DNA from: Arthrobotrys musiformis
Lineage: Eukaryota > Ascomycota > Orbiliomycetes > Orbiliales > Orbiliaceae
Length of the DNA: 64,000 nt
Assembly (NCBI GenBank): GCA_036971715.1
Contig: JAVHJL010000004.1
Location: 1,488,001 to 1,552,000 of the forward strand
Reading direction: 5' to 3'
Part shown: in pieces, positions 1 to 12,038 of the stretch
Layout of the letters: each line of letters opens with the position of its first letter
Numbering within the stretch: position 1 is the stretch's first letter
The notes under the pieces: generated by a model
Seen by the model: only the letters and a program-made list of their open reading frames with translations
Databases searched by the model: none
Told to the model about the DNA's origin: nothing
Made by a program: the position numbers and the translations under genes

Positions 1-3000
1 ACTTCTTCTTCTTCGGCGCCTTGGGGGTTCCATAAACTCCACCGTTGGGCTCCACAATTTGTGCCTTCCCATTGGCAACAGCACCGTTATCGATAGGATC
101 GCTGTTCAAGACATGCTCCTCTTCATCCTCCTCTTGTAGCTCTGCCAACCGTCCGTGCGTTAAGTTCCGGTTCCCGCTGCTAACACCACTGGGACTACCA
201 ACAAGAGTCGAAGTGCCCAAACTCGGAGTCCATGTTTTCGCACTGCCGATACTATTGACACTGCCATTGCTAAGCCTTCTATACTTCTTGAGCTGTTGAT
301 TCCTCTGGTGTGCAGCGGTGGTACTCATCGGTGACGAAAAGTGATCGGGGTCGGAGATACGTCTGTCGAGTGCAGGTGGCAAGTTTGTAACGAGAGGGGC
401 GGGAGCAGCAGACATCATCGAGTTCGCCCTACTGACAGGTCTTGATGCGGTTCCCGACTTCCGCTTCGATCCAAAGCTCCACCACTTCTTCTTCGGCTCG
501 ATCTCTGCGGAAATCTCCGTGGCGAAGGCGTAGTTTTCCCCGTTTGCAGTGGCAGGGGCCCATGCTGAGTCGTGAAGCCCGTTCTGTTGGGGTTTGTTCC
601 CGTTTGTTTGCACAACAGGCAATTCGTCGTCCGAGGAATCCGGTGTCAAAGGCCTGTAGGTGGTAGCGGGTCTCGTTCGGGGAACTGCAGCGATCTGAGC
701 GTCCTCCTCATCTGAGGAATCCTCAAATCGACTTCTAAACCCCTTGAATCCGCTTCGTCCAGAGTTTGTAGAAGCCTTTGGTGCGAAACCCAAGCTCGAA
801 TGAGGTCTTCCACCGGCTGGCCCTGAAGCATTCCCATTCCTCAATGTCGAGTTCCCCAAAAACCTACTCTTCTTCTCTACCTTTGCTGGAGCTCGGAGAG
901 ATTTAACTCGGTCGTCATCAGAGCTATCAGGTGAGTACTCCCTCCTTCGTGGTCCACCAGTTCCAATTGTCCTTCCGGTCCTAAATCCGCTTTCGAATCG
1001 CGACGAGGCACTGGGTTCGGAGAATCTGTTTGTCGCAAGGCCGGATTCGTATGGCGAGGTGGCGGAAGAGGGAGGTACATGACCAGTGGAATCGCGCATC
1101 GACGTCCTCATGGAAAACCCCTGCGAGCGGCGGGCCGCCTTTCGGTGAGGGTTTTCTCGCTGGAAGGAGGATTCGGAGTCATCGGATGAAACAGAGAGGC
1201 GTCTTTGCGGGGCGGCCACTGGAGCCGGGGCGTGTGTTGGCTTTGATTTCGAGAGTCTTCTGTTAGCAGTTGGGACTGGAGCCGGCACCGGTACTGGCAC
1301 TGGCGCCGGGGCTGCGGCTGCTTTGACTGCTTTGACTTTCTTCGGCTTCGGCGCATGTTCGGATTCAGAGAGGTCATTCTTCGGTTTCGCGGCTTTAGCC
1401 TTAGCTTTGGTAGCCTTAGTACCTGCTGGCTTCGAAACGCCATTTGTAGCCTTGGCCTTAACGACAGTTGGCACTGGTGGTGTATGCACGATCGGAGGGG
1501 ACGGAGACGATATAAGCCCGGCACTGATTACTTTCGGCGACACAGGCTTAATTGGTTTCGGCGATAGAATAGTGTGAGCGTGCTGCTTCTCGTCAGTGAT
1601 GATCTCCTCTGGCAACAATCCGCCAACAATCTGGGGTGGCAGGCTCCTAGGTGGTGTAGTGACCTCCACCGGTCGATCGGCGACCTCAGAGATGCTCGGC
1701 AGTACCACGGTATCAGTTACCGCTACCTGGCCCTCAGTTGTAATTGCGGTGCCCGGGCCATGGACGTGGGCAGCCGTAACTCCAATGACAGCCCCAGACC
1801 CGGTCGCTGAAAGCACAACGTGATCCAGATCCTCGTACGCATCTGAGAAGTGGTCTTCATCCTCTCCGGAGTCATCCTTAAAGACCACGGGGCGACCATG
1901 GGCAATGTTCTCAGATAGAGTAGTCGCCGTATCTGACGCTGGCGGTGGGAATATCGGTTTGACTTCGACGACGTGATGCGAGGGACTGGCTACTAGTATT
2001 TCCTCCTCCTTAGGTTCCTCCGGTGTAGGCGGTTTCGCGATGACTAGTGCAGGAGGTACTGAAGGTCCGGCGGTAGGAGGAGGAGTAGACATAGCTAGCG
2101 GAGGGGTGGCGACAGCGGCGACAATTGGCATCGCTTTAGCGAACTCCACCGTTGCTGGGGTCTCATCGTTGTCGCTTTCCAAATCATCATCGCTGATCGA
2201 TGGCGCAGGGCTCATACTGCTGACTTCCGGGGCAAGCGGATCGTGGCTTCCTCTCTTCTGGGCCGAATGTTTCTCAGCTTCTTTCTTGCCCTTCCCCTTG
2301 GTAAGTTTACCAAGCAAACCGGCTCCGATCAACCCTCCTAGCCTATGATCTGCCGAATGCTCAATTGGCACCGCAGGTTGAGCAGCAGCTAAAGAGCTTG
2401 GCTCGGGCGACGGGGTTCTCTCCACCCTCGTCCGACTCACACTACTGAAAGATACCGCTCCGATAGACTTGGCCGCACCTTTCTTCTCTGTGACTTTGTC
2501 CAACGCACTGTGAATAGGCTTATAATGATAAGAATCATCGTCCATCTCCACAACACTGGGGTCCTCCGAGAAGCTGACTCTGGCAGCTTTCCGTCTTCCA
2601 TGCCCTCCTACGGAACCATCTTCGGCGGACAAGATCGACGATCGGTCGCTACCCTCGTGATGTTGCGTATGCTTCATAGCCGATTTTGCGGGACTAACGC
2701 TCCGTGGCGGTGGGGAGTGTCGTTTCATGGGTCGCGGAGAGTGCGTTTCCCGTGGCGGCGGAGATGCCTTTGCCTTGGGCTTCAATGCGGCTCCATTGGC
2801 CTCCGCTGCGGGTTTGACTTCGTCATCGCTTGATCCGGCTTCGAAGAGGCGAGGTGGTGGATGAAGTTTGTCCATAGTATATGGAGGCGTCGGCGGGATC
2901 GTTTGGATCAGAACGGGTTGCGAAACTTCTTCAGTCAAGGTTGCCGAGGATGGAGGCGATCCCTTCGAGTCTTCCACTGGAGTGTCCTTTGCCGCTTTTC

Positions 3001-5233
3001 CCCCTGTGAGCTTCTCTAAAGTCCTCTTCCTCTCAACCGAATGGGTTTTAGGCGGCTCGGGCGAGGCAACTTGAGCTAGTCGCATCCGTTCCTTCTCTAA
3101 TATCGGGCTGCTGGGTAGTGCGGGAACACCATCTCTGCCGGGGATGATCACGCTTTCAGGTGCCTTCTTCTTCTTCTTTTTCTTTTTGCCGTCGGCTTTC
3201 AGACCCTGGTCTCCAGCTTCTTCAGGTATACTTTCCAGGTCACTCATAAAGCTAGTAACTGAGCTCACCGAACCGTTATACTGATGTCGCTTGTAGACCT
3301 GCCTATCTTCCTCTTCCTTTTGTCGTGATTCTTCCTCTTGTTCCGCAGCGAACGCCTCGTCCTCGTCGATATGAGTGTCGGGTTCCTGCTCTGGCTCCGG
3401 TTCTAGGTCGGAATCTGAATCCGAGTCTCGAACTGCCGCTGCTGCTGCCCGTTTCTTCGCTCTGGAGCTCTCGAGTAATACTGGCTTTCCGGCAGCTTTT
3501 GCCTGTTGCTCTCGCATGATCTGCAGTGCCAATGCTTTGACAGCATCCGATGGTCCAGCAGCAGCACGTGGCTCCTCATGCCGTTTTGCTGCATGAGCTG
3601 ATTCCTGCAATGCGGAGGCTTTGGCCGCCTTTGAGGCTAATTGCCGTCGTTCCCTTGCTTCGTCGATAATTGGCTCCATATCCTCCCGTACGACTGCTCT
3701 CATTGTGCCTCTGGATAGCATGCCGCCTTGAATATCGGAGTGTGTTTGGATGCTCTTCTTCTTGGTCGGTGTCTTCGCGACGGCTTCGGCGGACGGTGTA
3801 GCCCGTAGGGATTTCTTCAGGTGTACCGATCCATCATCAGCTGTTACAGATGCCTTCTTTCGGAGCGATTTCTTGAGGTTGGAGGATGATTGCGGGCGTC
3901 GGGGTAGCGGTAGCTCTTCGGGTTCTTCTTCTTCATCGTCGGACTCGGAGTCTGGGTAGGTGCGAGCGGGGGGTTGTTGCTCCTCCTCTTCATCGGATTC
4001 GCTCAAGTATACCGGTTCGACGGGTTTTGGTTTGGGTTTCGGTTTCGCCTTTGGTTGCGACTTCTTAGGTGTGCTTGTCGAGGCGACTGCTAGTGCTGCG
4101 ACCACGGCGGCTGCGTGTACGGGTTCGGGAGCGGGTTTTGGTTTCGTGTTCGCCTTGCGGGGTTTTGAAGCTATTCGCATGGTTAGCACGCGTCTCAGCC
4201 TTATACCAATAAACTAAATTAAATGTAACTCACCCTTCTTAACTTCCCTCACCGGCTCTTCTTCGACCGCTGCCACTTCCCTGGTAGCCTTAGCCTTGTT
4301 TCCGCCCTTAATCGCAGACTTCGGCGCCACTTTCCCGGGTGGTTTCGGTGTATGTTTCGACTCCAGTTGTCCCAAGGTCCTCGTAGATGTCCTGTGGTCT
4401 TCAATTGATACCCGTTTCCCTACTCCCTTTGTCGGCGACGCTACAACCTCTCTACTGATCGGTCTCTGCCTGCTACCGGGCCGACTGCTACTGCTGGTTC
4501 CATGTTCGTCCGTGGTGTTACCGCCTCTTAACCAACCTATCCTCTCGGTCATACTAGCATCGCTACCACGTCTTCCGATACCCATGCTACCGGTTATCGG
4601 GGAGGCGAAACCGGGAGGAGCACTGGTGATGCTGCTTATACTCCCCCGTCGCTCCATGCGACGGGTGACGAGGGAGGCCGGGGAGGTGACTTGTTTCGGA
4701 GAGGCATGGAGGGCAGCGGCAGCGGCGGCAGCGGATAAGGTGGGAGTTTGGGAACGGGGAGGGACGATGGCGCGGGCGGCGGCGAGGGCGAATTGGTTTG
4801 TTGGTTGGGAGGGGTGGTGGTTGTGCTGAGAGAGTGTGTAGTGCATTGTCAGTATTATTATTATTAGAGATTACTACTATCGTGAAGTTCAGAAGGAAGA
4901 CATGTGAGATGTTCGCATGGTCGGAAGGATGGAAAGAGAGAAGAGGGAAGAAGGGACCAATTTGAGGGGGTAATTGGTGAGAGAATGGGACGAGGGAAGT
5001 TTAATGACGACAATGATCGTTTGGCCGCATTCGAACTTCGACAAAATAAAACTTCGAGGCACAGAACTTGGTCCAAAAATTCCCGAAAATCCCCAAACGG
5101 ATTCGATCGAGTTAAATAGGATATGAAATAGAGAAAAAATAAAAAATAAAATAAAAATGAAAAAAATAAAATAAAAATAAAAAAAGAGGTGGCGTACCTG
5201 CTGCTGTCTTTTAGACTTCTTATGGCCGAACAT
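1..5233 (-). CDS. Large disordered protein, 5' part (runs off left edge)
   Basis: Exons 5198-5233, 4234-4825 and <1-4170; the frame stays open to the window edge, giving at least 1,599 residues without the C-terminus. Exon 1 encodes only 12 residues (MFGHKKSKRQQQ) and joins in phase 0 through a long 372-nt intron (donor GTACGC, acceptor CTCTCAG). The second intron (63 nt) has donor GTGAGT, branch GCTAAC and acceptor ATAG. The N-terminal part holds an Ala-rich stretch followed by Ser/Arg-rich sequence. The rest is low-complexity Ser/Pro/Lys/Glu with acidic DSDSD-type patches, a KKKKKKK tract, and the short motifs SPAKSAMKH, KAARVSFSEDP and FKGFRSRFEDSSDEED. No enzymatic domain was seen. It resembles long conserved Pezizomycotina proteins of unknown function, possibly cell-cortex or polarity scaffolds; that is inference. 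An in-frame upstream ATG at 5341 exists but lies in a CT-rich leader, so 5233 is preferred. Confidence 0.75.
4826..5197 (-). other. Long first intron of the large disordered protein gene
   Basis: This 372-nt intron follows a 12-codon first exon. It is far longer than other introns here (about 50-200 nt). The acceptor lies in a pyrimidine-rich CTCTCTCAG stretch and the junction is phase 0. An ATG inside the intron (4846) opens the exon-2 frame, so an alternative downstream start cannot be excluded. Confidence 0.6.
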
Positions 5234-7983
5234 CGTATGGGACTCCAGGAATAACGCCCGCGGCGCTCCCCCCTTCGCACTAACTCTCCCTCTCTCTCTC
5301 TCTCGCACTCTCAGAAAGATAGCAGAGTCGGCACCATGCAAGCCCTCAAACCAGTCCAGTCCGCTAACCCCAAAACCTGCAAATTCGCCGTGACGTCAAG
5401 GAAAATATTATAATGTTATATATAAACGTTGTTCGGGCGACCTTTTTGCTACACAAGTATGCGGGCGAGGAATGCGTGCATGTGTACCAATCAATATTTC
5501 AGGATCGTACAGTTTCGAGGCTAAGATTTGATTCGATTTGGGGGGGAAAGAAAAGGGTTCTGCTTTCTGCTTTGTGCGAAATGATGACGAGTAAAACATG
5601 TCAGTGGTCTTCCTTTTGCATCGCTCCGGACGCCGTGGCTTTCTGTCTTATACCATACGATATCTTCGTGGAACTAGTGTCAAAAGAATTAAAAAGAGGA
5701 CAAACCTGTTTCGTTCTCGAAGGATCCCTTTGAACTCGTCTCCTGTCTTTTCGAAGTAAGGAAAGAAAAACAAATAATCAACGGGGCGTCAGACGGTGGT
5801 ATTATTATAAGGGTGTTATGTAATATAATTAGAATGGAGTTATTAGTATCTGATTCGACATGAAGATAATTATATAATATAATACGATGAAAGAAAGAAG
5901 GAAGACAGAAGAGAAGAAGAAGATATCCAGGAACAAGAACAAGAACGAGAACAGGAAAAGAAAAGAAAAACAGGAACGTGAATGAAAGAACGAATGAATG
6001 GAAGAGGGATCTGGTAATAACAGGAAACCCAGCCGAACAGCCCCGGTCGAGCGAACAGACCCTGGTCGTCTCCTCTTACCCTCTCTCTACCCTCCCCAAA
6101 AGTACTGCAGTAACTACTGCGGGTATATGCACCTTATGCACGATGTATCTCTTCTATATTATCAATATCTGTCTCTTCGGAATTAATAACTAATGTAATC
6201 GAACATCCTGTCGTGTCCATCGAAGTAACCGACATACGAGCATGAACATCAAGACTGGCCGGCCTGCCTGGCGAAATTTCATTTGAAACCCTAGCTGCCC
6301 CCTTCTCCTCGACTCCAATATCAATACCATCTCCAAAAAAACACCAATTGCCAATCGTATTATATTAGTATAAGAAACAATCGCATCAACAGTCCCCCGT
6401 TTAGCATCCGTTGAGTCAAAACAACCAGAACTACTCGTGTATCAACGGAAGCCATCAGACCCTTCCACCTTTCCTCTCTCAAACCGGGCTGTCGCAAGCG
6501 TGGGCTCTATGACGCAAAACAGGCCTAGTTCCTCTCCCCTCCATGTGCGTACTTTGTAAGTATGCAAGCATGCAAAGTACTCCACAGCAGATACGAAAAC
6601 ACCCAATAATCGGTGCTCTCTTAACACGACCGGGTTCAGGCCAAGTCGGAGATTATTCTTCAAGAAAAAAAAACTTCAGATGGCTGGAAAACCCTCTTCA
6701 ACTTGCATACTTTTTTTTTGAGACAAAAGAAACTCGAATGGCTTCTTCCGACGACAGCTTTGACAAAAGGTCGGTAGAAAATACCGTCGGTATACGTACA
6801 CATACTTCATGATTATTAATACACACTCGATAATCATGATACCAGTGACATCCACCGGATCACAATGGAAGCAGACCCCTCCTCTATCACAAATTTTTAA
6901 AGATGGTGTGCGCGAAAACCTTTATCAAAACGGACCGTCGATATTCCGCAAGAAAAAAGCTCGTCGGGTAATACAGTCTCGTTCGCAAAAGGAAGTTTTC
7001 CGGCCGCCGACCAGGAAAAAAACAATAACTCGCTTCGGTACTCTCAGGTACACCACTCCGGAACAAACCACACAAGCTAAGTAGCTAACCTCTGTAAACT
7101 TCGCATCTACAAAACCTACCATTGGCCCAATCCCCCATTCGGCGTTTCGCAAAGAAAAGAAAAATATCATCAAATAATTCACTACTTCCAAACGAGCGAA
7201 TCGAAGACACCTGCCACTTCACAAGGTTTCAGCCATCGTGTAAACAATAGATAATTATAAACACCCAGCCCGCGCCACGACAGACTTGCATAAACAGGCT
7301 GTTCCCATTTCCTTTCTCCATCTGTGCGTGTGCGCTCCTATCACTTTCATACTTCATTCCCATTGAAAACGAAACGGATTACTATGATGTGGCCGGTACT
7401 TATTTCAGCTTCATGCAAATGTAATGTATACAAAATGTAAGATTGTAAAACAATCGTGAAAATCGAGGCTATGTGTGACATCCCAATCGCTCTTTATTCC
7501 AAATGGAGGGGTCATCGCACAAGCGATAACGAGCTTCTTACACAAAATCGTTGTGCGGCTGGAACCGAAAGACACTTTTGCACCATAAACGACAGGAACA
7601 ATTTCCAACCGAAAGGAATCATATCATCGTAACTTGTTTGCTGGAAATGTCATATGCTCAAACTATCAAAGAAAATAAATAGTGAAGAGAAAAAAAAGAG
7701 ATATCTTTTAGTCATAATGGGTCATTAGAGTAAACATAACATATGGCTCCCAGAGAAATATCTGGTGTTTTGTTGCATCTGTAAAAGGAAATTCGTTAAG
7801 AAAAATGCAACATGGTCCAACAGAACGTGCAAGCAAACATCAAACGACGTAAAAAAGAACTCGGCATGTGTACAAAAAACATGGAAAAAGAAACTACTCA
7901 TAGAGAAAGAAAAAAACATTTTAAACTTTGTCGTCATATATGCATAACCATCTCCATAGTCTCATCAAAAAAAGTCATTCCGA
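5234..7983. other. Intergenic region: 5' leader/promoter and 3' UTR, no gene seen
   Basis: Contains the CT-repeat leader of the gene to the left (about 5285-5309), a long purine-rich GAAGA/GAACAA tract (about 5885-5985), and AT-rich sequence that probably includes the 3' UTR of the DUF8035-like gene. Open frames here are short and show neither conserved sequence nor splice-compatible partners. Confidence 0.6.
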
Positions 7984-10410
7984 TCACCTATAATATGGAA
8001 CCCCATCCTTCCTCCCGAACCTCGATCCAGCCGGTTGCTGTACCGGTTGCGGTTGCGGTTGCGGCGGTCCACCGAGGTTACCCGGTCCGGGCCTCATGAA
8101 CTGTTTGTGATCCGGCATGGGGATGTTGTTCCTCCTCTCTGGCGGCTGCTGTGGCCAAGCTCCAGGCATCGGCGGACCGTTGGGCTGGGGTTCCCGGAAC
8201 TGGAACGGCTTCTGCTCCTGGGTGATCACTGGCCTCAGCTGTTTCTGTGGACCGGGGGCGGGACCTTTCCTTGATCCATATTCATCCACCCCAAACTCTG
8301 CGAACTGCCGTTCACCACGTGAACGAGCACGGCGACGGTCGTGTCTTGCGGCTGTATTATTAAGCACGTTAGCATCAAGTCGCTGGTAGCGATAAGAATA
8401 GGTACGAGATGACCTACCTCGAATTCCGGCCGTGATCTCTATTAACTCGTCAATCTGAGGGGGTTGTAGGATCTCATATACTGTGAAAGTATCGCCGGTA
8501 TCCTCATACCGGTACCCGAGCTCCTCGAGGGCCTGCCTCGTCACGATCTTCCTCGAAATTCGAGTATGTCGCGGCTCGCCACCCCCCGGTGTCTGCGGTA
8601 CCGGTGCTGCACCGCCAGCGGAAGGAGGTGCGGTGATTTGCAACGGAATCTTCGTTCGCAATCTGGGGAGTGCTGTTCCAACACTGGCGCTCCTTTGCCT
8701 CTGCCCCATGCCGAATTTGCGATCCATCCTCGAGAACTCGTCCATATCCAGCTCTGGTGAAGTTGGAGGGGAGTCGGAGATATCGGCGCGGAACCGCCTC
8801 ATCTTTTCCTCGTACTCCCTTTCCTTCTCCGTAAAGGCTCCGGTGGTTATGGTCCGTATGCTATCCGAGGGTGCTCCGAGCAATCGCTCCCCACTGTCAC
8901 CATCACGGCCCCTCTCTCTTTCCCTCTCCCTGCTCTTGTGGCCCCGATGTTGGTTGATAGTAATGGATCCGATGGTTGGACCCCGTCTTCTATCCCTGTT
9001 ATTAACAGAGACCTCGACATCCTGGCCACCACCGAGATCCAATCTCAAAGCCGTGCTAGGGCCGGAATCATCAAACCGTTCAATGCGAGTAACGGGACCC
9101 AATGATCTCCGACGTCTGTAGGCCTCACGTGGACCAACGGACTTAGATCGCCGTACCAAAGCACCCATATTCGGTGTCGGAATATCCGTTTTATCACCCT
9201 GACTCAGCGTATCAAACCTCCCGATAGATGAAGATCGTAGAACCAGCTCTCCAGGTGGAGGTCTAGAATCACGACGGCCCCGTCGCTGCTGTACATCCGG
9301 AATCATCCTTTCCCTCAGCTTTTCCTGAATAGCACGTTCGTGCTTCTCCTGAATAGCCCGTTCCTTCTCCTGAACCAACCGCTCCTGCATCAGACGTTCA
9401 TGCTTCTCCTGCATAGCACGGTCGTGCGCCATCTTATGTTTCATCATCGCAACACGTTCCTGCTCCACCCTCTCCGCCCTCTCCCGCTCCTGCAGAGCCG
9501 CAATATGATCCTGCGCCGTCCGATCCTGCGATCGGGACCGTTTATACGCCGCCGCCTTCTCAGAATGCGAATAATACTGCGGCCCCCGCCGTTCATGTTG
9601 CTGTTGCTGCTGTTGCTGATGCTGCTGATGCTGTGGCCTTCTCGCAAAATCCTCTCTACCACGCTCACTCGTATCCGGCGGCGACACTCTCCTCAACGAC
9701 TTCGTCCTCGGCACAGACCTAGCGGGGACCATAACCCCACGCGAGCGATCATCCTCCCCAAACCTCGGATCGGTATTCTCATCATCCTCCCCACCGTAAG
9801 GACCGGCAAGTCGATACCCACGACCGAGGTAATGCGACAATCGATCCAACGACTTCGACGGCACACGGTGATTAGCATGGAACGCAGCGGCGGTCTGAGC
9901 ATGCTGTCTATGCGTGGCGTACGTTGATGCCGAAGCGGTGGTTTGAGAATACGAACTATCCGTAGGCGAGGGTGCCCTTTGGCTATGCGCATGCCCACGG
10001 TGCGAGGGTGGCGCCCCACCGTTTCTACCAGCCGCTACATTCGCAGCATACGAATACCGAGCCTGCTGCGGGTGTTGTTGTTGTTGCGGCGGCGGCTGTT
10101 GTTGTTGAGGGTGATGGGGATGATGACGACGGGAGTCTGCGAGGGAAATCCGCTGGAAGTCTTCGGAAACACTGTCGTCGGTGAAGGAGTCGTCGCCGTA
10201 GTAGGTTGACGACCAGTCATCGGAGTCGCCACGGTAGTGCGATGGCACCGGTGCTGCTGAGGCACCTGCGCCTGCACCGTATGCGCCGTAGAGTGCTGCG
10301 GCGTTGCCTGTTGAGGCGCGGTACGGATTCCTACCGGCTGGCTGGCGCTGAGATCTGTGGTCGGCGCCGTAGTAGGCGTGTGCCGGGTGTCCTGACATTT
10401 TTCTCTGCAA
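7984..10410 (-). CDS. DUF8035-like coiled-coil protein of unknown function
   Basis: The frame encodes 808 residues if unspliced. A probable 66-nt intron (8352-8417; donor GTAGGT, branch TGCTAAC, acceptor ATACAG) would give 786; it is a multiple of three with no stop, so both forms are open. The N-terminus is disordered and rich in His/Gln/Tyr. A strongly charged coiled coil built of repeats like MQEKHERLMQERLVQEKERA spans roughly residues 300-370. A conserved block near residues 625-670 (RHTRISRKIVTRQALEELGY ... TVYEILQPPQIDELIEITAGIR) matches what I recall of the fungal DUF8035 domain. The C-terminus is Pro/Gln-rich. A second ATG at 10398 (MSGHPAHA) is an equally plausible start. Function unknown; a scaffolding or RNA-granule role would be speculation. 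Confidence 0.85.
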   Translation of the reverse strand: MQRKMSGHPAHAYYGADHRSQRQPAGRNPYRASTGNAAALYGAYGAGAGASAAPVPSHYRGDSDDWSSTYYGDDSFTDDSVSEDFQRISLADSRRHHPHHPQQQQPPPQQQQHPQQARYSYAANVAAGRNGGAPPSHRGHAHSQRAPSPTDSSYSQTTASASTYATHRQHAQTAAAFHANHRVPSKSLDRLSHYLGRGYRLAGPYGGEDDENTDPRFGEDDRSRGVMVPARSVPRTKSLRRVSPPDTSERGREDFARRPQHQQHQQQQQQQHERRGPQYYSHSEKAAAYKRSRSQDRTAQDHIAALQERERAERVEQERVAMMKHKMAHDRAMQEKHERLMQERLVQEKERAIQEKHERAIQEKLRERMIPDVQQRRGRRDSRPPPGELVLRSSSIGRFDTLSQGDKTDIPTPNMGALVRRSKSVGPREAYRRRRSLGPVTRIERFDDSGPSTALRLDLGGGQDVEVSVNNRDRRRGPTIGSITINQHRGHKSRERERERGRDGDSGERLLGAPSDSIRTITTGAFTEKEREYEEKMRRFRADISDSPPTSPELDMDEFSRMDRKFGMGQRQRSASVGTALPRLRTKIPLQITAPPSAGGAAPVPQTPGGGEPRHTRISRKIVTRQALEELGYRYEDTGDTFTVYEILQPPQIDELIEITAGIRGRSSRTYSYRYQRLDANVLNNTAARHDRRRARSRGERQFAEFGVDEYGSRKGPAPGPQKQLRPVITQEQKPFQFREPQPNGPPMPGAWPQQPPERRNNIPMPDHKQFMRPGPGNLGGPPQPQPQPVQQPAGSRFGRKDGVPYYR

Positions 10411-12038
10411 TTTTCTTTCTTTCTATGTCCTGTGGTATAGATGGGTGCGGTTTTTCACTCCCCGCCTTTTCCTTTGGGGATGAGGTTTTTTTGGACTGTT
10501 TGTTTGGCTTGGTTCGGTGACACCGCTATGACGAGTGCCAGCTGGTGGACAACCTAGGACAAAGACACCCAACTGTCTTTTTATTTCCAATCAGAACGAA
10601 AGAGAGAACTACCCAGGAAAGGATAGATGGATAGATAGAAAGATAGATAAAAGACTAGGAAACAGCAGGATCCAAAAACCCGCACTATATCAGAAGCACG
10701 AACCCCATAGACACAATACAATACCAATACCAATAACCCTACAAACGTCTCAAAGCCGCCTGAGGATCCCAGCAGCCGTAAGAACTACCGTAGCTTAATA
10801 TCAAGAGGAAAAGAAAGAAAACAAAAGAACAAGAAGAGGGGGGCCAGCGGGAGATATTAAAGGGCAGCAAGTGTATCAGATGTCCGTCCAAAGCCAACTA
10901 GCGCCAGGCTTCCCCGAGGGCTGGCTATTCTACAGAAGCTATATATATACTATATAACCACCGAAAGACAGAGACAAAAAGATGAAACGTGAACAGGCCG
11001 GGAATGGAAGCAGGGGAGGACAAGGCCGAGGGAATAATAATAATCGCCCTTCCTGAAGTTCCGCTAGTGTCTGTGCCCCTCTTATAATACTATCGTGGAG
11101 TATCCTCCAGAAGATTCCTTCCGTTGAGCAATAGTTAAATTTATATCAAGAAAAAACTAGCATATGATTCAAGAAAAGGAACTTCAAGACTCATGGTGGA
11201 AGAATGAATACAGAGGAACATATGCAGGTATCCTCGATGACGAAGGATTCGCTCACAACCCGCCAGTAGTTCTGGTCTACAACCTGCAACCAACTTCCGG
11301 CATGCTGACGAACGGCCCCACTTCCTCCTTCACAGGCTAATGCAATGCGATGCTCTCGGACTTACATGACATCTACATACACTACACACATTACTTCTCA
11401 ACATCTCGATAGTACCAGTACCCTCCATACATATCAACAGGAGAATCCCGCCTTCCTAAAAACACTCCCCCCCAACCATTCTTTTTTTTTTTGTTCAAAT
11501 TTTTTTTTAGGCGCTCGTGATCATTTATGTAAACAAGCATTTTTCAGCTACAAACCTGTCAACTTGCACTTGGTGGGGCACCGTAAGCACCTGTGAGGCA
11601 ACTGGGAAGGCGCTTCGCTGCGACTGTTCTTTTTCGAACCAGCTGTGCCATTATGTCATATGTTCGATCCTAACGGCTAATTCTGGGCTAACCTGCTTTT
11701 GGGTGGCTGGTGAAAATGCAACAATTTCAACACATTACTCTGCGTTGTCTGTATACATACATCTTAGTCTAGCTAGTAAGAAGATGGGTGCTGAGCGCAT
11801 ACATCTAGTAAAAAATAGAAGAACGAGAAGAAAGAAAAGAGAGAAGAAAGAAAAGAAGAAGAAAAAAAGGGGGGTGGGGGCTATTGTGTCCAAATCTGGC
11901 GGGTAGTCGTAGTGGATTCTAGCGAGAGATTCGTGTCTGATAGGGCTGATGGGTGTGAGTATGTGTCGAGATAGATTAGCAGATTAAGTTATCCAGATTC
12001 AAAAGATCAGTAGGGCAGTTGCCGGCGTCGGATTGATC
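10411..12038. other. Intergenic region, no gene seen
   Basis: Upstream region of the DUF8035-like gene and downstream region of the first F-box gene. Holds a short GATA-repeat tract (about 10622-10650) and a purine tract of GAAGAAAG units ending in a G-run (about 11816-11880). A 129-codon plus-strand frame (11517-11906) reads through the purine tract and has no recognisable features. Confidence 0.6.

Noticed and set aside
11517..11906. 129-codon plus-strand frame ending in Lys/Glu repeats
   Set aside because: Produced by a purine-rich tract; no start context or homology-like sequence.
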